From the NCBI GenBank assembly GCA_021648725.1, contig JAKISF010000010.1, positions 32,823-96,822 on the forward strand: a DNA stretch of 64,000 bases, given 5' to 3'. How positions within the stretch are numbered: the first letter of the stretch is position 1; each line of letters opens with the position of its first letter. Shown here one piece after another: positions 37,403-46,393 of the stretch. Made by a program: the position numbers and the translations under genes. The notes under the pieces were generated by a model. That model ran no database searches and was not told the origin of the DNA. It saw nothing but the letters and a program-made list of their open reading frames with translations. Source of the stretch: Bacteroidales bacterium. GTDB taxonomy: Bacteria > Bacteroidota > Bacteroidia > Bacteroidales > JAADGE01.

Positions 37403-38257
37403 ATGAAGAAAGATACCCGAAATGTTATTTTAATACCTACGGATTTTTCCGAAGTATGTGAAAATGCAATTAAACATGGTTTGATTTTAGCAAAAGCAAT
37501 GAAAAGTAATGTTTGGTTATTGCATGTTATTAATAAAGATACGAATAAATTTCTTGACGAAAAGAATTTAGAAGAAGGCAATATTGAAGAAATGCTGAAA
37601 GAATCAGCAGAGAAATACAGTAAAGAATATGGTATTCCCGTAGAGACTTTTATCAGTTCGGGAAATATATTTGAAAAAATAAAGGAAGTAAGTGACAAAT
37701 TAGGAGCTAAGTTAATTATTCTCGGAACTCACGGTAAAATAGGCTTTCAAAAAATTGCAGGAAGTTATGTATTGAAAGTTATAACAACAACGGGAACGCC
37801 GACTATTGTTGTTCAGAAAGAATCAAATACGGCAGGATATAAAAATATTGTTTTCCCTATAACTTCTTCAACACAAGACAGACAAAAAGTAGCATGGGCA
37901 GTGAGCATAGCGAAAGTATTCGGAGCCACAGTTCATTTAATTCCTAAGTTTGAATCTGAGAAGTTTCACAGAAACCGAATTATGACCGTAACAAAACAAA
38001 TCAAAGATATAATGAAAGATTACGGTATTAAATTCGTTGATAAAGTATCTTCTCCCGAGGCAGGTAACTTTGCAAAGCAAGTTATTGATTACAGTGTTGA
38101 AAACAAAGCAGATTTAATAATGACTTTAGTCGATAAAGATAAAACATTCTTTTTCTCATCTTGGGATGAACAAATTATTTATAATTCTTCACAAATTCCG
38201 GTTATATGTATTAATCCGGTTGCAACAAAAAAAACAGCTTGGGATAAAGGCTGGTAA
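37403..38257 (+). CDS. Universal stress protein with two UspA domains
   Basis: A 284-residue protein formed by two UspA-type domains. The first (5-138) has ILIPTDFSEVCENAIKHGLILAK and the ATP-binding motif LGTHGKIGFQKIAGSYVLKVI followed by TPTIVV, so nucleotide binding is expected. The second (148-270) starts KNIVFPITSSTQDRQKVAWAV and lacks the G-x2-G-x9-G(S/T) loop, ending with SSQIPVICINP. This asymmetry, one ATP-type and one degenerate domain, is common in tandem Usp proteins. It is cytosolic and probably a stress-response regulator. The 160-base region upstream holds only AT-rich promoter-like sequence. Confidence 0.9.
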   Translation: MKKDTRNVILIPTDFSEVCENAIKHGLILAKAMKSNVWLLHVINKDTNKFLDEKNLEEGNIEEMLKESAEKYSKEYGIPVETFISSGNIFEKIKEVSDKLGAKLIILGTHGKIGFQKIAGSYVLKVITTTGTPTIVVQKESNTAGYKNIVFPITSSTQDRQKVAWAVSIAKVFGATVHLIPKFESEKFHRNRIMTVTKQIKDIMKDYGIKFVDKVSSPEAGNFAKQVIDYSVENKADLIMTLVDKDKTFFFSSWDEQIIYNSSQIPVICINPVATKKTAWDKGW

Positions 38258-38357
38258 AACACTTAAGTCGGTTTTCCCTAAAACAACAGATACAATTAAA
38301 ATTTTACTGAGTTTGTTTCTTTATGATTCAAACTCTTTTTAATTAATGCTTTATTCC

Positions 38358-38365
38358 TACTTTTG
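38358..38365 (+). promoter_or_regulatory. Putative -7 element (TACTTTTG) for rlmN
   Basis: TACTTTTG matches TAnnTTTG and lies 43 bases before the rlmN start. No good -33 TTTG is seen. Confidence 0.4.
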
Positions 38366-38408
38366 CAATTTACGATTTATCATTTACTTTTGAACTTAAA
38401 CTTTAAAA

Positions 38409-39428
38409 ATGAAACAACACTTATTCGGTAAAACTTTAACGGAACTTAAGGAAATTGTATCCTCACATAAACTTCCGGCATTTACTGCAAAACAGATAGC
38501 TGACTGGTTATATAAAAAACAAATTTCAGAAGTTGATGAAATGAGTAATCTGTCAAAAAAAGCAAGAGGATTACTGAATCAAGATTACGACATAGGATTA
38601 AAAAAATATGTTTCTGTTCAAAGTTCAAAAGACGGAACAAAAAAATATCTTTTTAAAACAGGAGAAAATTTTATTGAGGCAGCATATATCCCTTCAAGCG
38701 ACAGAGCAACGCTTTGTGTCTCATCACAAGTAGGTTGCAAGTATGCCTGTGAATTTTGTATGACCGGCAGACAAGGATTTCAAGCACATTTAAGTGCAAA
38801 TGAGATGCTGAATCAAATTAAAAGTTTACCGGAATTTAATACATTAACAAACATTGTATTCATGGGAATGGGTGAACCTTTTGATAATTTAGATGAAGTA
38901 TTGAAAACTCTTGAAATTATGACTTCTGACTACGGTTTTGCATGGAGCCCGAAACGAATAACAGTTTCAACAAACGGAATTATTAAAGGTTTAATACGTT
39001 ATTTGGATGAAAGCAAGTGCAACTTGGCTATAAGTATTCATACACCTTTTGATGACGAACGGTTAAAAATAATGCCCGTCCAAAAAAATAATCCTATTAA
39101 AGAAATTTTAAATGTTGTTAAAAATCATCATTTCGGCAGACAAAGACGAATTTCTTTTGAATACATTATGTTTAAAGATTTTAATGACAGTATGAAACAT
39201 GCTGATGAATTAGCAAGATTAGTCAGCGGTTTTTGGGCGAGAGTAAATTTAATTCGTTTTCATGAAATACCCGGTACTGATTTAAGAGGAACCGATGAAA
39301 AAAGCATGGAACAATTCAGAGACCGACTGAACGACAAAGGAATAACAGCAACCATAAGAGCATCCAGAGGACAAGACATTGATGCTGCTTGCGGAATGTT
39401 ATCAACAAAAGAGTTAATAAAAAAGTAA
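38409..39428 (+). CDS. rlmN: Dual-specificity RNA methyltransferase RlmN (23S rRNA A2503-C2)
   Basis: A 339-residue radical SAM enzyme that methylates C2 of A2503 in 23S rRNA and A37 in some tRNAs. The 4Fe-4S motif is CKYACEFC (C110, C114, C117). The mechanistic cysteine is at C103 (TLCVSSQ), seven residues before the cluster motif, and the methyl-carrying cysteine is in DAACGML near the end (about 328). GMGEPFDNLDEVLKTLEIM and RITVSTNGIIKGL are the family's SAM-binding segments. The length is as expected. The next gene starts 4 bases later. Confidence 0.97.
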   Translation: MKQHLFGKTLTELKEIVSSHKLPAFTAKQIADWLYKKQISEVDEMSNLSKKARGLLNQDYDIGLKKYVSVQSSKDGTKKYLFKTGENFIEAAYIPSSDRATLCVSSQVGCKYACEFCMTGRQGFQAHLSANEMLNQIKSLPEFNTLTNIVFMGMGEPFDNLDEVLKTLEIMTSDYGFAWSPKRITVSTNGIIKGLIRYLDESKCNLAISIHTPFDDERLKIMPVQKNNPIKEILNVVKNHHFGRQRRISFEYIMFKDFNDSMKHADELARLVSGFWARVNLIRFHEIPGTDLRGTDEKSMEQFRDRLNDKGITATIRASRGQDIDAACGMLSTKELIKK

Positions 39429-39432
39429 TTAC

Positions 39433-40386
39433 TTGAAAAGAATTTTATTCAACATAGTATCTGCCTTTACATTTATTATTCCGATTAAATTTTTAATCAA
39501 ATTAACCGGAATAAAAATCATTTACCCTTTTTACCATATTGTAAATAATAATCCTCCGGCTCATATAAAACATTTATATTCTGTAAGAACAGAAAAACAA
39601 TTTAGGAAAGATCTTGACTTTTTAACACGTTATTTTCAAAATACAAAAGAAGTATTAAGCGAATCAAAAGATAAACAAAACTATTTTCATCTATCTTTTG
39701 ATGATGGTTTAAGTGAATGTTATACTGTTATTGCTCCTATTCTTAAAGAATACAATATCAAAGCTACTTTTTTTATTAATTCCGGTTTTGTTGACAATAA
39801 AGATTTATTCTTTAAATATAAAGCAAGTATTATTGCTGATGAAATGTATAAACAATCTTTTCCGAAAAGTGAAATAAAAAAAGTTCTGAAAGTTAAATAT
39901 GAAAACAGGAATGAATTAAACGAGATTGCACAAAAAATTAAAATTAATTTCAATAATTATCTTCTTGAAAACAAACCGTATCTTACAAGTAAGCAAATAA
40001 AAAAATTGTCAGAAGGCGGGCATCAAATCGGTGCACACAGTATTGACCATCCTTTGTATTCAGATTTGAATGAAACAGAGCAAATCAAGCAAACTTCCGA
40101 AAGTATACAATATACTGAAAATAAGCTTGGTACAAAAACAAAATTGTTTGCTTTTCCGTTTACGGATGACCAAGTTGAAACTACATTTTTTGATACTATT
40201 TTTCAAAATAAGATTATAGATTTTTCCTTCGGAACAGCAGGAATTAAAAAAGATTCGGTATCAAAAAACATTCAAAGAATTCCGATTGAAAAGAAATCAA
40301 TGAGTGCAAAACGATATATTAAAACAGAATATTTACTTTATTTTCTTAAAAAGCTTGCAGGAAAACATATCATCAAGCGTAAGTAA
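39433..40386 (+). CDS. Polysaccharide deacetylase family protein
   Basis: A 317-residue protein translated from a TTG at 39433 (MKRILFNIVSAF when read as Met). This is chosen because no ATG precedes the conserved region in frame and the start is 4 bases after the rlmN stop. The NodB homology domain (about 70-290) has FHLSFDDGLSE (catalytic Asp pair), ATFFINSGF, and GAHSIDHPLYSDL (His metal ligands HSxxH). Late motifs are KLFAFPFTDDQ and KKDSVSKNIQRIPIE. It probably removes N-acetyl groups from a cell-surface glycan. The N-terminal hydrophobic stretch (about 1-30) suggests membrane association. Divergent members act on O-antigen or capsule. Confidence 0.85.
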   Translation: MKRILFNIVSAFTFIIPIKFLIKLTGIKIIYPFYHIVNNNPPAHIKHLYSVRTEKQFRKDLDFLTRYFQNTKEVLSESKDKQNYFHLSFDDGLSECYTVIAPILKEYNIKATFFINSGFVDNKDLFFKYKASIIADEMYKQSFPKSEIKKVLKVKYENRNELNEIAQKIKINFNNYLLENKPYLTSKQIKKLSEGGHQIGAHSIDHPLYSDLNETEQIKQTSESIQYTENKLGTKTKLFAFPFTDDQVETTFFDTIFQNKIIDFSFGTAGIKKDSVSKNIQRIPIEKKSMSAKRYIKTEYLLYFLKKLAGKHIIKRK

Positions 40387-40440
40387 AAAATTCGATATTC
40401 TTCCGTTACAAATATATTTTTTACAGATATAGATTATTTA

Positions 40441-40448
40441 TATATTCG
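40441..40448 (+). promoter_or_regulatory. Weak -7-like element (TATATTCG)
   Basis: TATATTCG differs from TAnnTTTG at one position and lies 24 bases before the MFS gene start. Weak support. Confidence 0.25.
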
Positions 40449-40472
40449 CAACCTTTATTTAAAAAAAAATTT

Positions 40473-41873
40473 ATGAATCTGGCAGAGAAAAAAGGATTAA
40501 AAGGTTTTTCACGTGCATTTTGGACGGCAAATACAGTTGAACTTTTAGAAAGAGCAGCTTACTACGGTGTTTTTATCGTTATTACATTATATTTATCTCG
40601 CATTATCGGTTTTTCAGATATTGAAGCCGGAATAATTGCCGGAGTATTCTCTGCAGGTTTATATTTTCTTCCGCCTTTTACCGGAGCTTATGCAGATAAG
40701 ATAGGATTTAAAAAATCATTACTTCTTGCCTTTACATTATTGACAATCGGTTATGCCGGTTTAGGGATTTTTCCTACATTATTAGAATCTCACGGTCTTG
40801 CAGAATACGGAAGAGAAGTCAAGTTTACAGGTTTAAGAGAATCGAATTCAAGATTTTATATAATACCGATTATGCTTTTTATAATGATCGGAGGTTCATT
40901 TATAAAGTCGGTTATTACGGGAACAATTGCTAAAGAAACCTCAAAGAAAAATCGAGCAAGAGGTTTTTCTGTATTTTATATGATGGTAAATATAGGTTCC
41001 TTCTCCGGTAAAACAATTGTTAAACCTTTAAGAGAAAGTATGGGAAATTTAGGTTTAATAAACTTAAATTATTTTTCTGCCGGTATGACTTTACTGGCTT
41101 TAATTATCATTTTCCTTATATTTAAAACTCAAAAGCAAGAAGGCGAAGGAAAATCATTTAAAGAAATTTGGCATGCATTAGTAAAAGTATTTACAAACTT
41201 TCGATTAATGGCTCTGATAATGATTATTACCGGCTTTTGGATTGTGCAACATCAATTATATGCAACTATGCCAAAGTATGTTTTAAGAATGGCGGGAGAA
41301 GGAGCCTCACCTTCTTGGTATGCAAATGTTAATCCGTTGGTTGTTGTGCTTACAGTTGCTTGGATTACACAATTAATGCGAAAAAAAACATCATTATTTT
41401 CTATGTCTGTAGGAATGTTTATTATGCCTGTTTCCGCATTAGCGATGGCATCCGGTAATTTATTAAGCGAACCTATTGATTTAGGTTTTATGACAATGCA
41501 CCCGATTGCATTTATGATGATTATCGGAATTATGTTTCAAGCATTGGCAGAATCATTTATTTCTCCGAGATTTCTTGAATATTTTTCATTGCAAGCTCCA
41601 AAAGGCGAAGAAGGTTTATATTTAGGATTCAGTCACTTACATTCATTTTTTTCATCACTTTTAGGTTTCGGAGTTTCAGGTTTCTTGCTCGACAGGTATT
41701 GCCCCGATCCGACATTATTTGACACACATGAAGAATGGGTTGCCGCATCGGCAAATGCACATTATATATGGTATTTTTTCGCAATAATAGCCTTTGTTGC
41801 TGCAGTTATGTTAATTATTTACGGTAAAGTATTAAAAGCCCGTGATGCAAAAAGAGCTCAAATTCACATTTAA
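40473..41873 (+). CDS. MFS transporter, POT/PTR-like
   Basis: A 466-residue membrane protein with about twelve hydrophobic segments. The opening RAFWTANTVELLERAAYYGVFIVITLYLS resembles the ERxxYYG motif of proton-dependent oligopeptide transporters. The loop GAYADKIGFKKSLLLAF is the MFS A-type motif between helices 2 and 3. The C-terminal half has LYLGFSHLHSFFSSLLGFGVSGFLLDR. The substrate could be peptides, but POT-specific residues beyond ERxxYYG are not all visible, so a more general MFS label is safer. The small secreted protein gene that follows starts 9 bases after the stop. Confidence 0.85.
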   Translation: MNLAEKKGLKGFSRAFWTANTVELLERAAYYGVFIVITLYLSRIIGFSDIEAGIIAGVFSAGLYFLPPFTGAYADKIGFKKSLLLAFTLLTIGYAGLGIFPTLLESHGLAEYGREVKFTGLRESNSRFYIIPIMLFIMIGGSFIKSVITGTIAKETSKKNRARGFSVFYMMVNIGSFSGKTIVKPLRESMGNLGLINLNYFSAGMTLLALIIIFLIFKTQKQEGEGKSFKEIWHALVKVFTNFRLMALIMIITGFWIVQHQLYATMPKYVLRMAGEGASPSWYANVNPLVVVLTVAWITQLMRKKTSLFSMSVGMFIMPVSALAMASGNLLSEPIDLGFMTMHPIAFMMIIGIMFQALAESFISPRFLEYFSLQAPKGEEGLYLGFSHLHSFFSSLLGFGVSGFLLDRYCPDPTLFDTHEEWVAASANAHYIWYFFAIIAFVAAVMLIIYGKVLKARDAKRAQIHI

Positions 41874-41882
41874 AATTTGAAT

Positions 41883-42392
41883 ATGTTACGATTTATATTT
41901 ATCAGTTCGTTTATCTTTATTTTAAACTTTAATTTATATAGTCAGATTTCCGAAGATACTAAAACCGACTTATCTGTGTCAGAAAAAGTTGAGAATTTTG
42001 AAATTATTATTACAGTTAGGCATTTCGGCAGAAAATTTCATATTGTTACCGTAAATCAAGACAGCATTATTGTGGAAAGAAATGTAAATAATAAAAAGAA
42101 ATATTTTAGAGAAAGCAGATTATTTATGAATGAAGAAAAAACAAACTATACTTCTTTCTTAGAACAATTTCCGATTGAAGAGTTTAAAGAAAGTTATTAT
42201 AATAAAAATGTAAAAGACGGTACACAGTTAAATTTTTCGATTAAAATCAATTCAAAGCTAAAAGAAATCGGTATTGCGAATTATTACATTAAAGAGTTAG
42301 GAGAATTAGTTTTTGAAACAAATAAACTAATTCATGAGAAATATATGATTTGGTATTCAAAAGAAAACTGCCCGACTGAAATTGAAAAATAA
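41883..42392 (+). CDS. Small exported protein of unknown function
   Basis: The ATG at 41883 gives 169 residues starting MLRFIFISSFIFILNFNLYSQ, a signal peptide. A TTG at 41877 would add two residues. The mature part of about 145 residues is charged and beta-rich (FEIIITVRHFGRKFHIVTVNQDSIIVERN) and shows no family that I can name. It follows the POT-like transporter at 9 bases and converges with the DUF6873 gene 4 bases downstream. A periplasmic accessory role with the transporter is possible on position alone. Confidence 0.6.
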   Translation: MLRFIFISSFIFILNFNLYSQISEDTKTDLSVSEKVENFEIIITVRHFGRKFHIVTVNQDSIIVERNVNNKKKYFRESRLFMNEEKTNYTSFLEQFPIEEFKESYYNKNVKDGTQLNFSIKINSKLKEIGIANYYIKELGELVFETNKLIHEKYMIWYSKENCPTEIEK

Positions 42393-42396
42393 TACT

Positions 42397-43089
42397 TTAT
42401 TCCACAAAAAAGATACCGCCGCCGTCATACAAAAAATCATCATGCAAACAGATTATCTCATAATCTAAATTTGTTACGAAATTTCGTAAGCCAACTCCGT
42501 CTTTATGTTTATCAATATTTCCGTTAAAAAAGATTTTATTCTCAAATACTCCGCAAGTACCACCTAAAAATCCGTTTTTATGGTCAATTATTTTTATATT
42601 TTCCGGAGAAAAGTAAAAGTTTTTCAAATTGTTATTGTCTAATACTTTTTTTATACCTAAATCTGAACTGATAAACACATTATTTTTCAAATGAATCATA
42701 CTGCAACGTGTATATGCTTGCGGCAAATTAATATATTTTTTATCGGAATTATTTTCAAGAATTATTTTTTCAGTCATTCCTTTTTTATGCAGAAAGAAAT
42801 TATCACCGGTTACACAGTTATATTTCACACTATTTTCAAAGGTTTCATCAATTTTACTTATCCCTGTTTTATAATTTACATTATGTTTTTTAAGAAAATT
42901 AATAAGTAGTTCAGGAGAGTTAGGTGCAATAATCAATTCATTTTTATATTGAAATATAAAAATATCAGGATGCCCTGAAATTGCATTATATGTTATTCCG
43001 TTTGTTTCAAAAAACAAGATGTCATCAACATATTTTTCCAAATTTGTTTTTGCTTCTTCAGAAGAACGTACATCAATAACAGCTAACAT
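42397..43089 (-). CDS. DUF6873-like (GME-fold) protein
   Basis: A 230-residue soluble protein. The last third has the pattern KNGFLGGTCGVFENKIFFNGNIDKH, then LRNFVTNLDYEIICLHDDFLYDGGGIFFVE. I recognise this as the DUF6873 group of guanidino-group-modifying-enzyme folds, from the GFxGGxxG and YDxGGI elements. YTRCSMIHLKNNVFISSDLGI fits the middle of that fold. The enzyme activity is not known. Its first 17 bases overlap the end of the upstream radical SAM gene, so the two are translationally coupled. The aminotransferase gene upstream of that completes the run. I would check the family assignment before relying on it. Confidence 0.65.
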   Translation of the reverse strand: MLAVIDVRSSEEAKTNLEKYVDDILFFETNGITYNAISGHPDIFIFQYKNELIIAPNSPELLINFLKKHNVNYKTGISKIDETFENSVKYNCVTGDNFFLHKKGMTEKIILENNSDKKYINLPQAYTRCSMIHLKNNVFISSDLGIKKVLDNNNLKNFYFSPENIKIIDHKNGFLGGTCGVFENKIFFNGNIDKHKDGVGLRNFVTNLDYEIICLHDDFLYDGGGIFFVE

Positions 43090-44077
43090 TTATTTCAAAT
43101 TTTTGTAAAGAATCATTTACTTCAAATTTTACAACTTTATATTCTTTCAACAACTTATTTTTATTCTTAGATTTAAAACCTACGGCATAATTCAACTGTG
43201 TACTATTTACCTGAATTACAATGCTTTCTGAATTTATATCTTTTAGTCTTTTGTCTAAAATATCAGCCCAAATTTCGGTTAAAACCAGCTCTTTAAAAGA
43301 CACATGATACGGTCCTGCAATTAATGATTTTTCATAAGTTAATTCCTCCGAAGGATGCAAACCGGTTCTAATGATTTTCACATTATTTTCATCAAATAAT
43401 TTATACACAACTTTCGTTATTTCAACGGCTTCGCCAAGTTGTAAAACCTTGTATTTACCTGAATGATACATTTTTTCAAGAGCTGTTCCTTTTACGACCA
43501 ATGTTGGATAAATGCGTGTATTCTCTGCTCCCAAGTTAATAATATCTTTTGTAGTTTGTAATGACTTTTCAATTGTATCGCCCGGTAAACCTATCATCAT
43601 TTGCAAACCGAGTTTAAATCCGTAACTGTTTATTAATTCAGATGCGTTTTCAATATCATTGTATGTATGTCCCCTACCCGATTTTTGCAAAACATAATTG
43701 TCGGTTGATTGTGCACCAAGTTCAATGGTTTCAACCCCGTATTTTTTGAGTAAATCTAAAATTTCTGTATTTATATAATCGGGGCGGGTTGATAATCTTA
43801 TTCCTGCAACTTGTTTTGTTTCAACAAATTTATAGGCTTCTTTTAAATAACTTTCTTGCAATTCAAAAGGAATTCCTGTAAAACTCCCGCCGAAAAAGGC
43901 AATATTAATATGATTTTTTTTCGGAATGGTTTGCAGATATTGATTTACAATATCCGGAACATCTTTAGCTTGCGGAATATTTTGAATACCGCTGATTTTC
44001 GTTTGGTCACAAAAAACACATTGATGCGGGCAAGCTAATTCGGGTATGAAGATGGGAATGTTGTTGTATTTTTTCAT
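43073..44077 (-). CDS. Elp3-like radical SAM protein
   Basis: A 334-residue radical SAM protein with the cluster motif CPHQCVFC (C-x3-C-x2-C, about residues 16-23) in IPIFIPELACPHQCVFCDQ. FFGGSFTGIP follows at about 61-70, then RLSTRPDYINTEILDLLKKYGV, VETIELGAQSTD and LGLQMMIGLPGDT. This order is that of the Elp3/COG1243 superfamily, but the C-terminal GNAT domain of Elp3 is missing, so it belongs to a short subgroup known from Clostridia and Bacteroidota. Its substrate is unknown; tRNA modification is a reasonable guess from the superfamily. It overlaps the DUF6873 gene by 17 bases and begins 2 bases after the stop of the class V aminotransferase gene. Confidence 0.85.
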   Translation of the reverse strand: MKKYNNIPIFIPELACPHQCVFCDQTKISGIQNIPQAKDVPDIVNQYLQTIPKKNHINIAFFGGSFTGIPFELQESYLKEAYKFVETKQVAGIRLSTRPDYINTEILDLLKKYGVETIELGAQSTDNYVLQKSGRGHTYNDIENASELINSYGFKLGLQMMIGLPGDTIEKSLQTTKDIINLGAENTRIYPTLVVKGTALEKMYHSGKYKVLQLGEAVEITKVVYKLFDENNVKIIRTGLHPSEELTYEKSLIAGPYHVSFKELVLTEIWADILDKRLKDINSESIVIQVNSTQLNYAVGFKSKNKNKLLKEYKVVKFEVNDSLQKFEINVSCY

Positions 44078-44079
44078 AT

Positions 44080-45549
44080 TTAAACCTCAAACCAACTGTC
44101 AAAAGCCTCAGGAACTTTTCGCTTAACATCTTTATGGAAAAATTCGCCGACACTTTTGTCAAACTTATAATCTTTTTCCCATTTTTTAATATTTGTTACA
44201 ATTTGTTTTATTGCATCTAAAATAAAGTCTAATTCGGCATCAGTCATTACCGGATGTAATGAGAGTCTTACCCAGCCCGGTTTTTCGGTTAAATCACCGG
44301 CATCAATCATTTTTGTAATTCTGTGAGATTCTTGTTTTGAAACATGCAATAAATAATGCCCGTATGTTCCTGCACATGAACAGCCGCCTCTTACTTGAAC
44401 TCCGAATCTGTCGTTCAACAATTTTACTATTAAATTATGATGAATTTTTTCTGTATAAAAAGAAATAACACCAAGCCTTTCTCTCTGATTATCAGCCAAA
44501 ATATTAATTTCAGGGATTTTATCAAATTCTTTATATGCTTTTTGTAAAAGTTCATGCTCTCTTTCAAGAATATTTTCAACTCCCATTTTTTCTTTTAATC
44601 TTAAAGTTAAAGCAACTCTCATTGTTTGCAGAAATGCAGGAGTTCCGCCGTCTTCTCTTTCTTCGATATTTTCAAGATATGCATATTCATTCCAACGGTT
44701 TGTCCACAGAACAGTACCTCCTCCGGGATTATCGGGTCTTTTATTTTTATAAAGCTTCTTATTAAAAATTAATACGCCTGCACTTCCGGGACCGCCGAGA
44801 GCTTTATGAGGCGAAAAGAAAATTGCATCTAAACTTTGCAGTTTATTTTCGGGATGCATATTCACATTTATATAAGGTGCGGAAGCTGCAAAATCGGCAA
44901 ATGCAATTCCGTCGTATTTATGCATTATTTCGGCTAATTTATGATAATCGGGAATAATACCCGTTACATTTGAGCCGGCACTGAACGAACCTATTTTAAC
45001 TTTTCGATTTTTATATTTTACAATTTCTTTTTCGAGTTCTCCGGGCAAATCAACTTCATCTTCGGGGAGCAAAACAACAACATCTGCAATAGTTTCGAGC
45101 CATGCCGTATGATTAGAGTGATGTTCCATATAAGTTACAAATACAACAGGAATTTCTTCTTCGGGGATGTCTTTAATTATATACTTTTCAGCTTGGTCGG
45201 GAATACTTAAACCGAGTATTCTCATTAATTTATTTGCTGCACCTGTCATACCCGAGCCTTCCGTAATTAAACAATCATCTTCACTTGCATTAACGTGATT
45301 TTTTATAATATTTTTTGCTTGTTTGTAGAGCATTGTCATTATAACACCTGTTTCAGATGCTTCTGAATGAGTATTGCCGACCATCGGAGCAATTCTTTTT
45401 TGCATAATTTCTTCAATCGGCTCATATAATCTTCCGCTGGCAATCCAATCGGCATAAATCATTTTTTTTGTACCGTAAGGTGTTTTAAATTCAGCATCAA
45501 TACCGATTATATTTTTTCTGAATTGTGTAAAATATTGCTCTAAATTCAT
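44080..45549 (-). CDS. Class V aminotransferase (cysteine desulfurase-like PLP enzyme)
   Basis: A 489-residue PLP enzyme of the cysteine desulfurase fold type. The Schiff-base Lys is in DAIFFSPHKALGGPGSAGVL (about 240-260). TEGSGMTGAANKL near residue 92 is the PLP-phosphate loop, MEHHSNHTAWLE gives the ring-stacking His, and RGGCSCAGTYGHYLL (about 400) corresponds to the catalytic-Cys loop. It begins with a YADWIASGRLYEPIEE segment typical of this subfamily, which is longer than IscS/SufS. It is probably a selenocysteine lyase or cysteine desulfurase relative; the sulfur acceptor is unknown. It is the first gene of the radical SAM/DUF6873 group and may supply sulfur for that pathway. Confidence 0.83.
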   Translation of the reverse strand: MNLEQYFTQFRKNIIGIDAEFKTPYGTKKMIYADWIASGRLYEPIEEIMQKRIAPMVGNTHSEASETGVIMTMLYKQAKNIIKNHVNASEDDCLITEGSGMTGAANKLMRILGLSIPDQAEKYIIKDIPEEEIPVVFVTYMEHHSNHTAWLETIADVVVLLPEDEVDLPGELEKEIVKYKNRKVKIGSFSAGSNVTGIIPDYHKLAEIMHKYDGIAFADFAASAPYINVNMHPENKLQSLDAIFFSPHKALGGPGSAGVLIFNKKLYKNKRPDNPGGGTVLWTNRWNEYAYLENIEEREDGGTPAFLQTMRVALTLRLKEKMGVENILEREHELLQKAYKEFDKIPEINILADNQRERLGVISFYTEKIHHNLIVKLLNDRFGVQVRGGCSCAGTYGHYLLHVSKQESHRITKMIDAGDLTEKPGWVRLSLHPVMTDAELDFILDAIKQIVTNIKKWEKDYKFDKSVGEFFHKDVKRKVPEAFDSWFEV

Positions 45550-45602
45550 GTCGGAAAATTAAATTTAAATTTCGCTAAAATTAATAAATTTGGTTTTATC
45601 TG

Positions 45603-46316
45603 CTAACAGTTTAAATAAAAATCTTTTGTCAGTTCTTTATATTGTTCAGAATAATTATTTGTTATGCTGTTTCTTATTATTATCTCTTCCGTAATCATCT
45701 TGTTTTTAATTCTTGAAAGCTCAAAAATTATTCTGTTCGGTTTCTTTTTTTCATTGGGGAATATAATAATTTTTCTTTTGCAGAAGAGTTGCTTTTCAAA
45801 AGACAGTTGCATAAATTTTTTATGTTTCTCAAACGGTAATATTAATGCAAAAATTCCTTTATCAGACAGTAATATTGAAACAATTGAAATAAGTTCAGAA
45901 TAAGATAATTCTTCTGTGTGCCTTGCCGTATTTCGAGATTTGTTTTCAGATTTAAATGAATTTTCAAAAAAAGGAGGATTTGTTATTATAAAATCAAACT
46001 TTTGAGTTGTTTGTCGTGCAAAATTTTGAGCTGAAATATGAAAAACCTTTATGTTTTTAATTTTATTGTTTAAAGCAACATTTTCAACACTTTGTTTGAA
46101 AGCACCTTCATTTATTTCAACTGCAACAATTTGAGCATCAGTTTTTTGTTCTGCCATAAAAGATAAGATGCCTGTTCCGGCACCTATATCTAAAACATTT
46201 TCGGGATTATTAAAATTAACGGTTGCTCCTAACAAAACACTGTCAACCCCGACTTTCATTGCTGTTTTGTCCTGATTAATTCGGAATTTTTTAAATTGAA
46301 ACCAAGTGTTGGACAT
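45603..46316 (-). CDS. trmN6: tRNA1(Val) (adenine37-N6)-methyltransferase TrmN6 (YfiC)
   Basis: A 237-residue SAM-dependent methyltransferase. The opening TWFQFKKFRINQDKTAMKVGVDSVLLGA is the characteristic TrmN6 N-terminus. SAM motif I is VLDIGAGTGILSFMAEQ, and the amino-methylase motif is DFIITNPPFFENSFKS (NPPF). SRNTARHTEELSYSEL follows, as in E. coli YfiC. It methylates N6 of adenine 37 in tRNA1(Val). It lies 53 bases upstream of the class V aminotransferase on the same strand. The trmN6 and radical SAM genes both point to tRNA modification, though that is only a shared theme. Confidence 0.93.
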   Translation of the reverse strand: MSNTWFQFKKFRINQDKTAMKVGVDSVLLGATVNFNNPENVLDIGAGTGILSFMAEQKTDAQIVAVEINEGAFKQSVENVALNNKIKNIKVFHISAQNFARQTTQKFDFIITNPPFFENSFKSENKSRNTARHTEELSYSELISIVSILLSDKGIFALILPFEKHKKFMQLSFEKQLFCKRKIIIFPNEKKKPNRIIFELSRIKNKMITEEIIIRNSITNNYSEQYKELTKDFYLNC

Positions 46317-46330
46317 GAATACAAATTTGT

Positions 46331-46379
46331 GAGTTGTGAGTTACAGTTACTATTTTAAGATAATTTTAACTCACAACTC
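46331..46379. repeat. Inverted repeat, 13-bp perfect stem, between trmN6 and pepD
   Basis: GAGTTGTGAGTTA (46331-46343) is the exact reverse complement of TAACTCACAACTC (46367-46379), with a 23-base loop. No T run follows on either strand, so a simple rho-independent terminator is not a good fit. It could be an RNA-processing hairpin or part of a small repeat family. Confidence 0.8.
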
Positions 46380-46393
46380 GTAGGTCAAATAAT

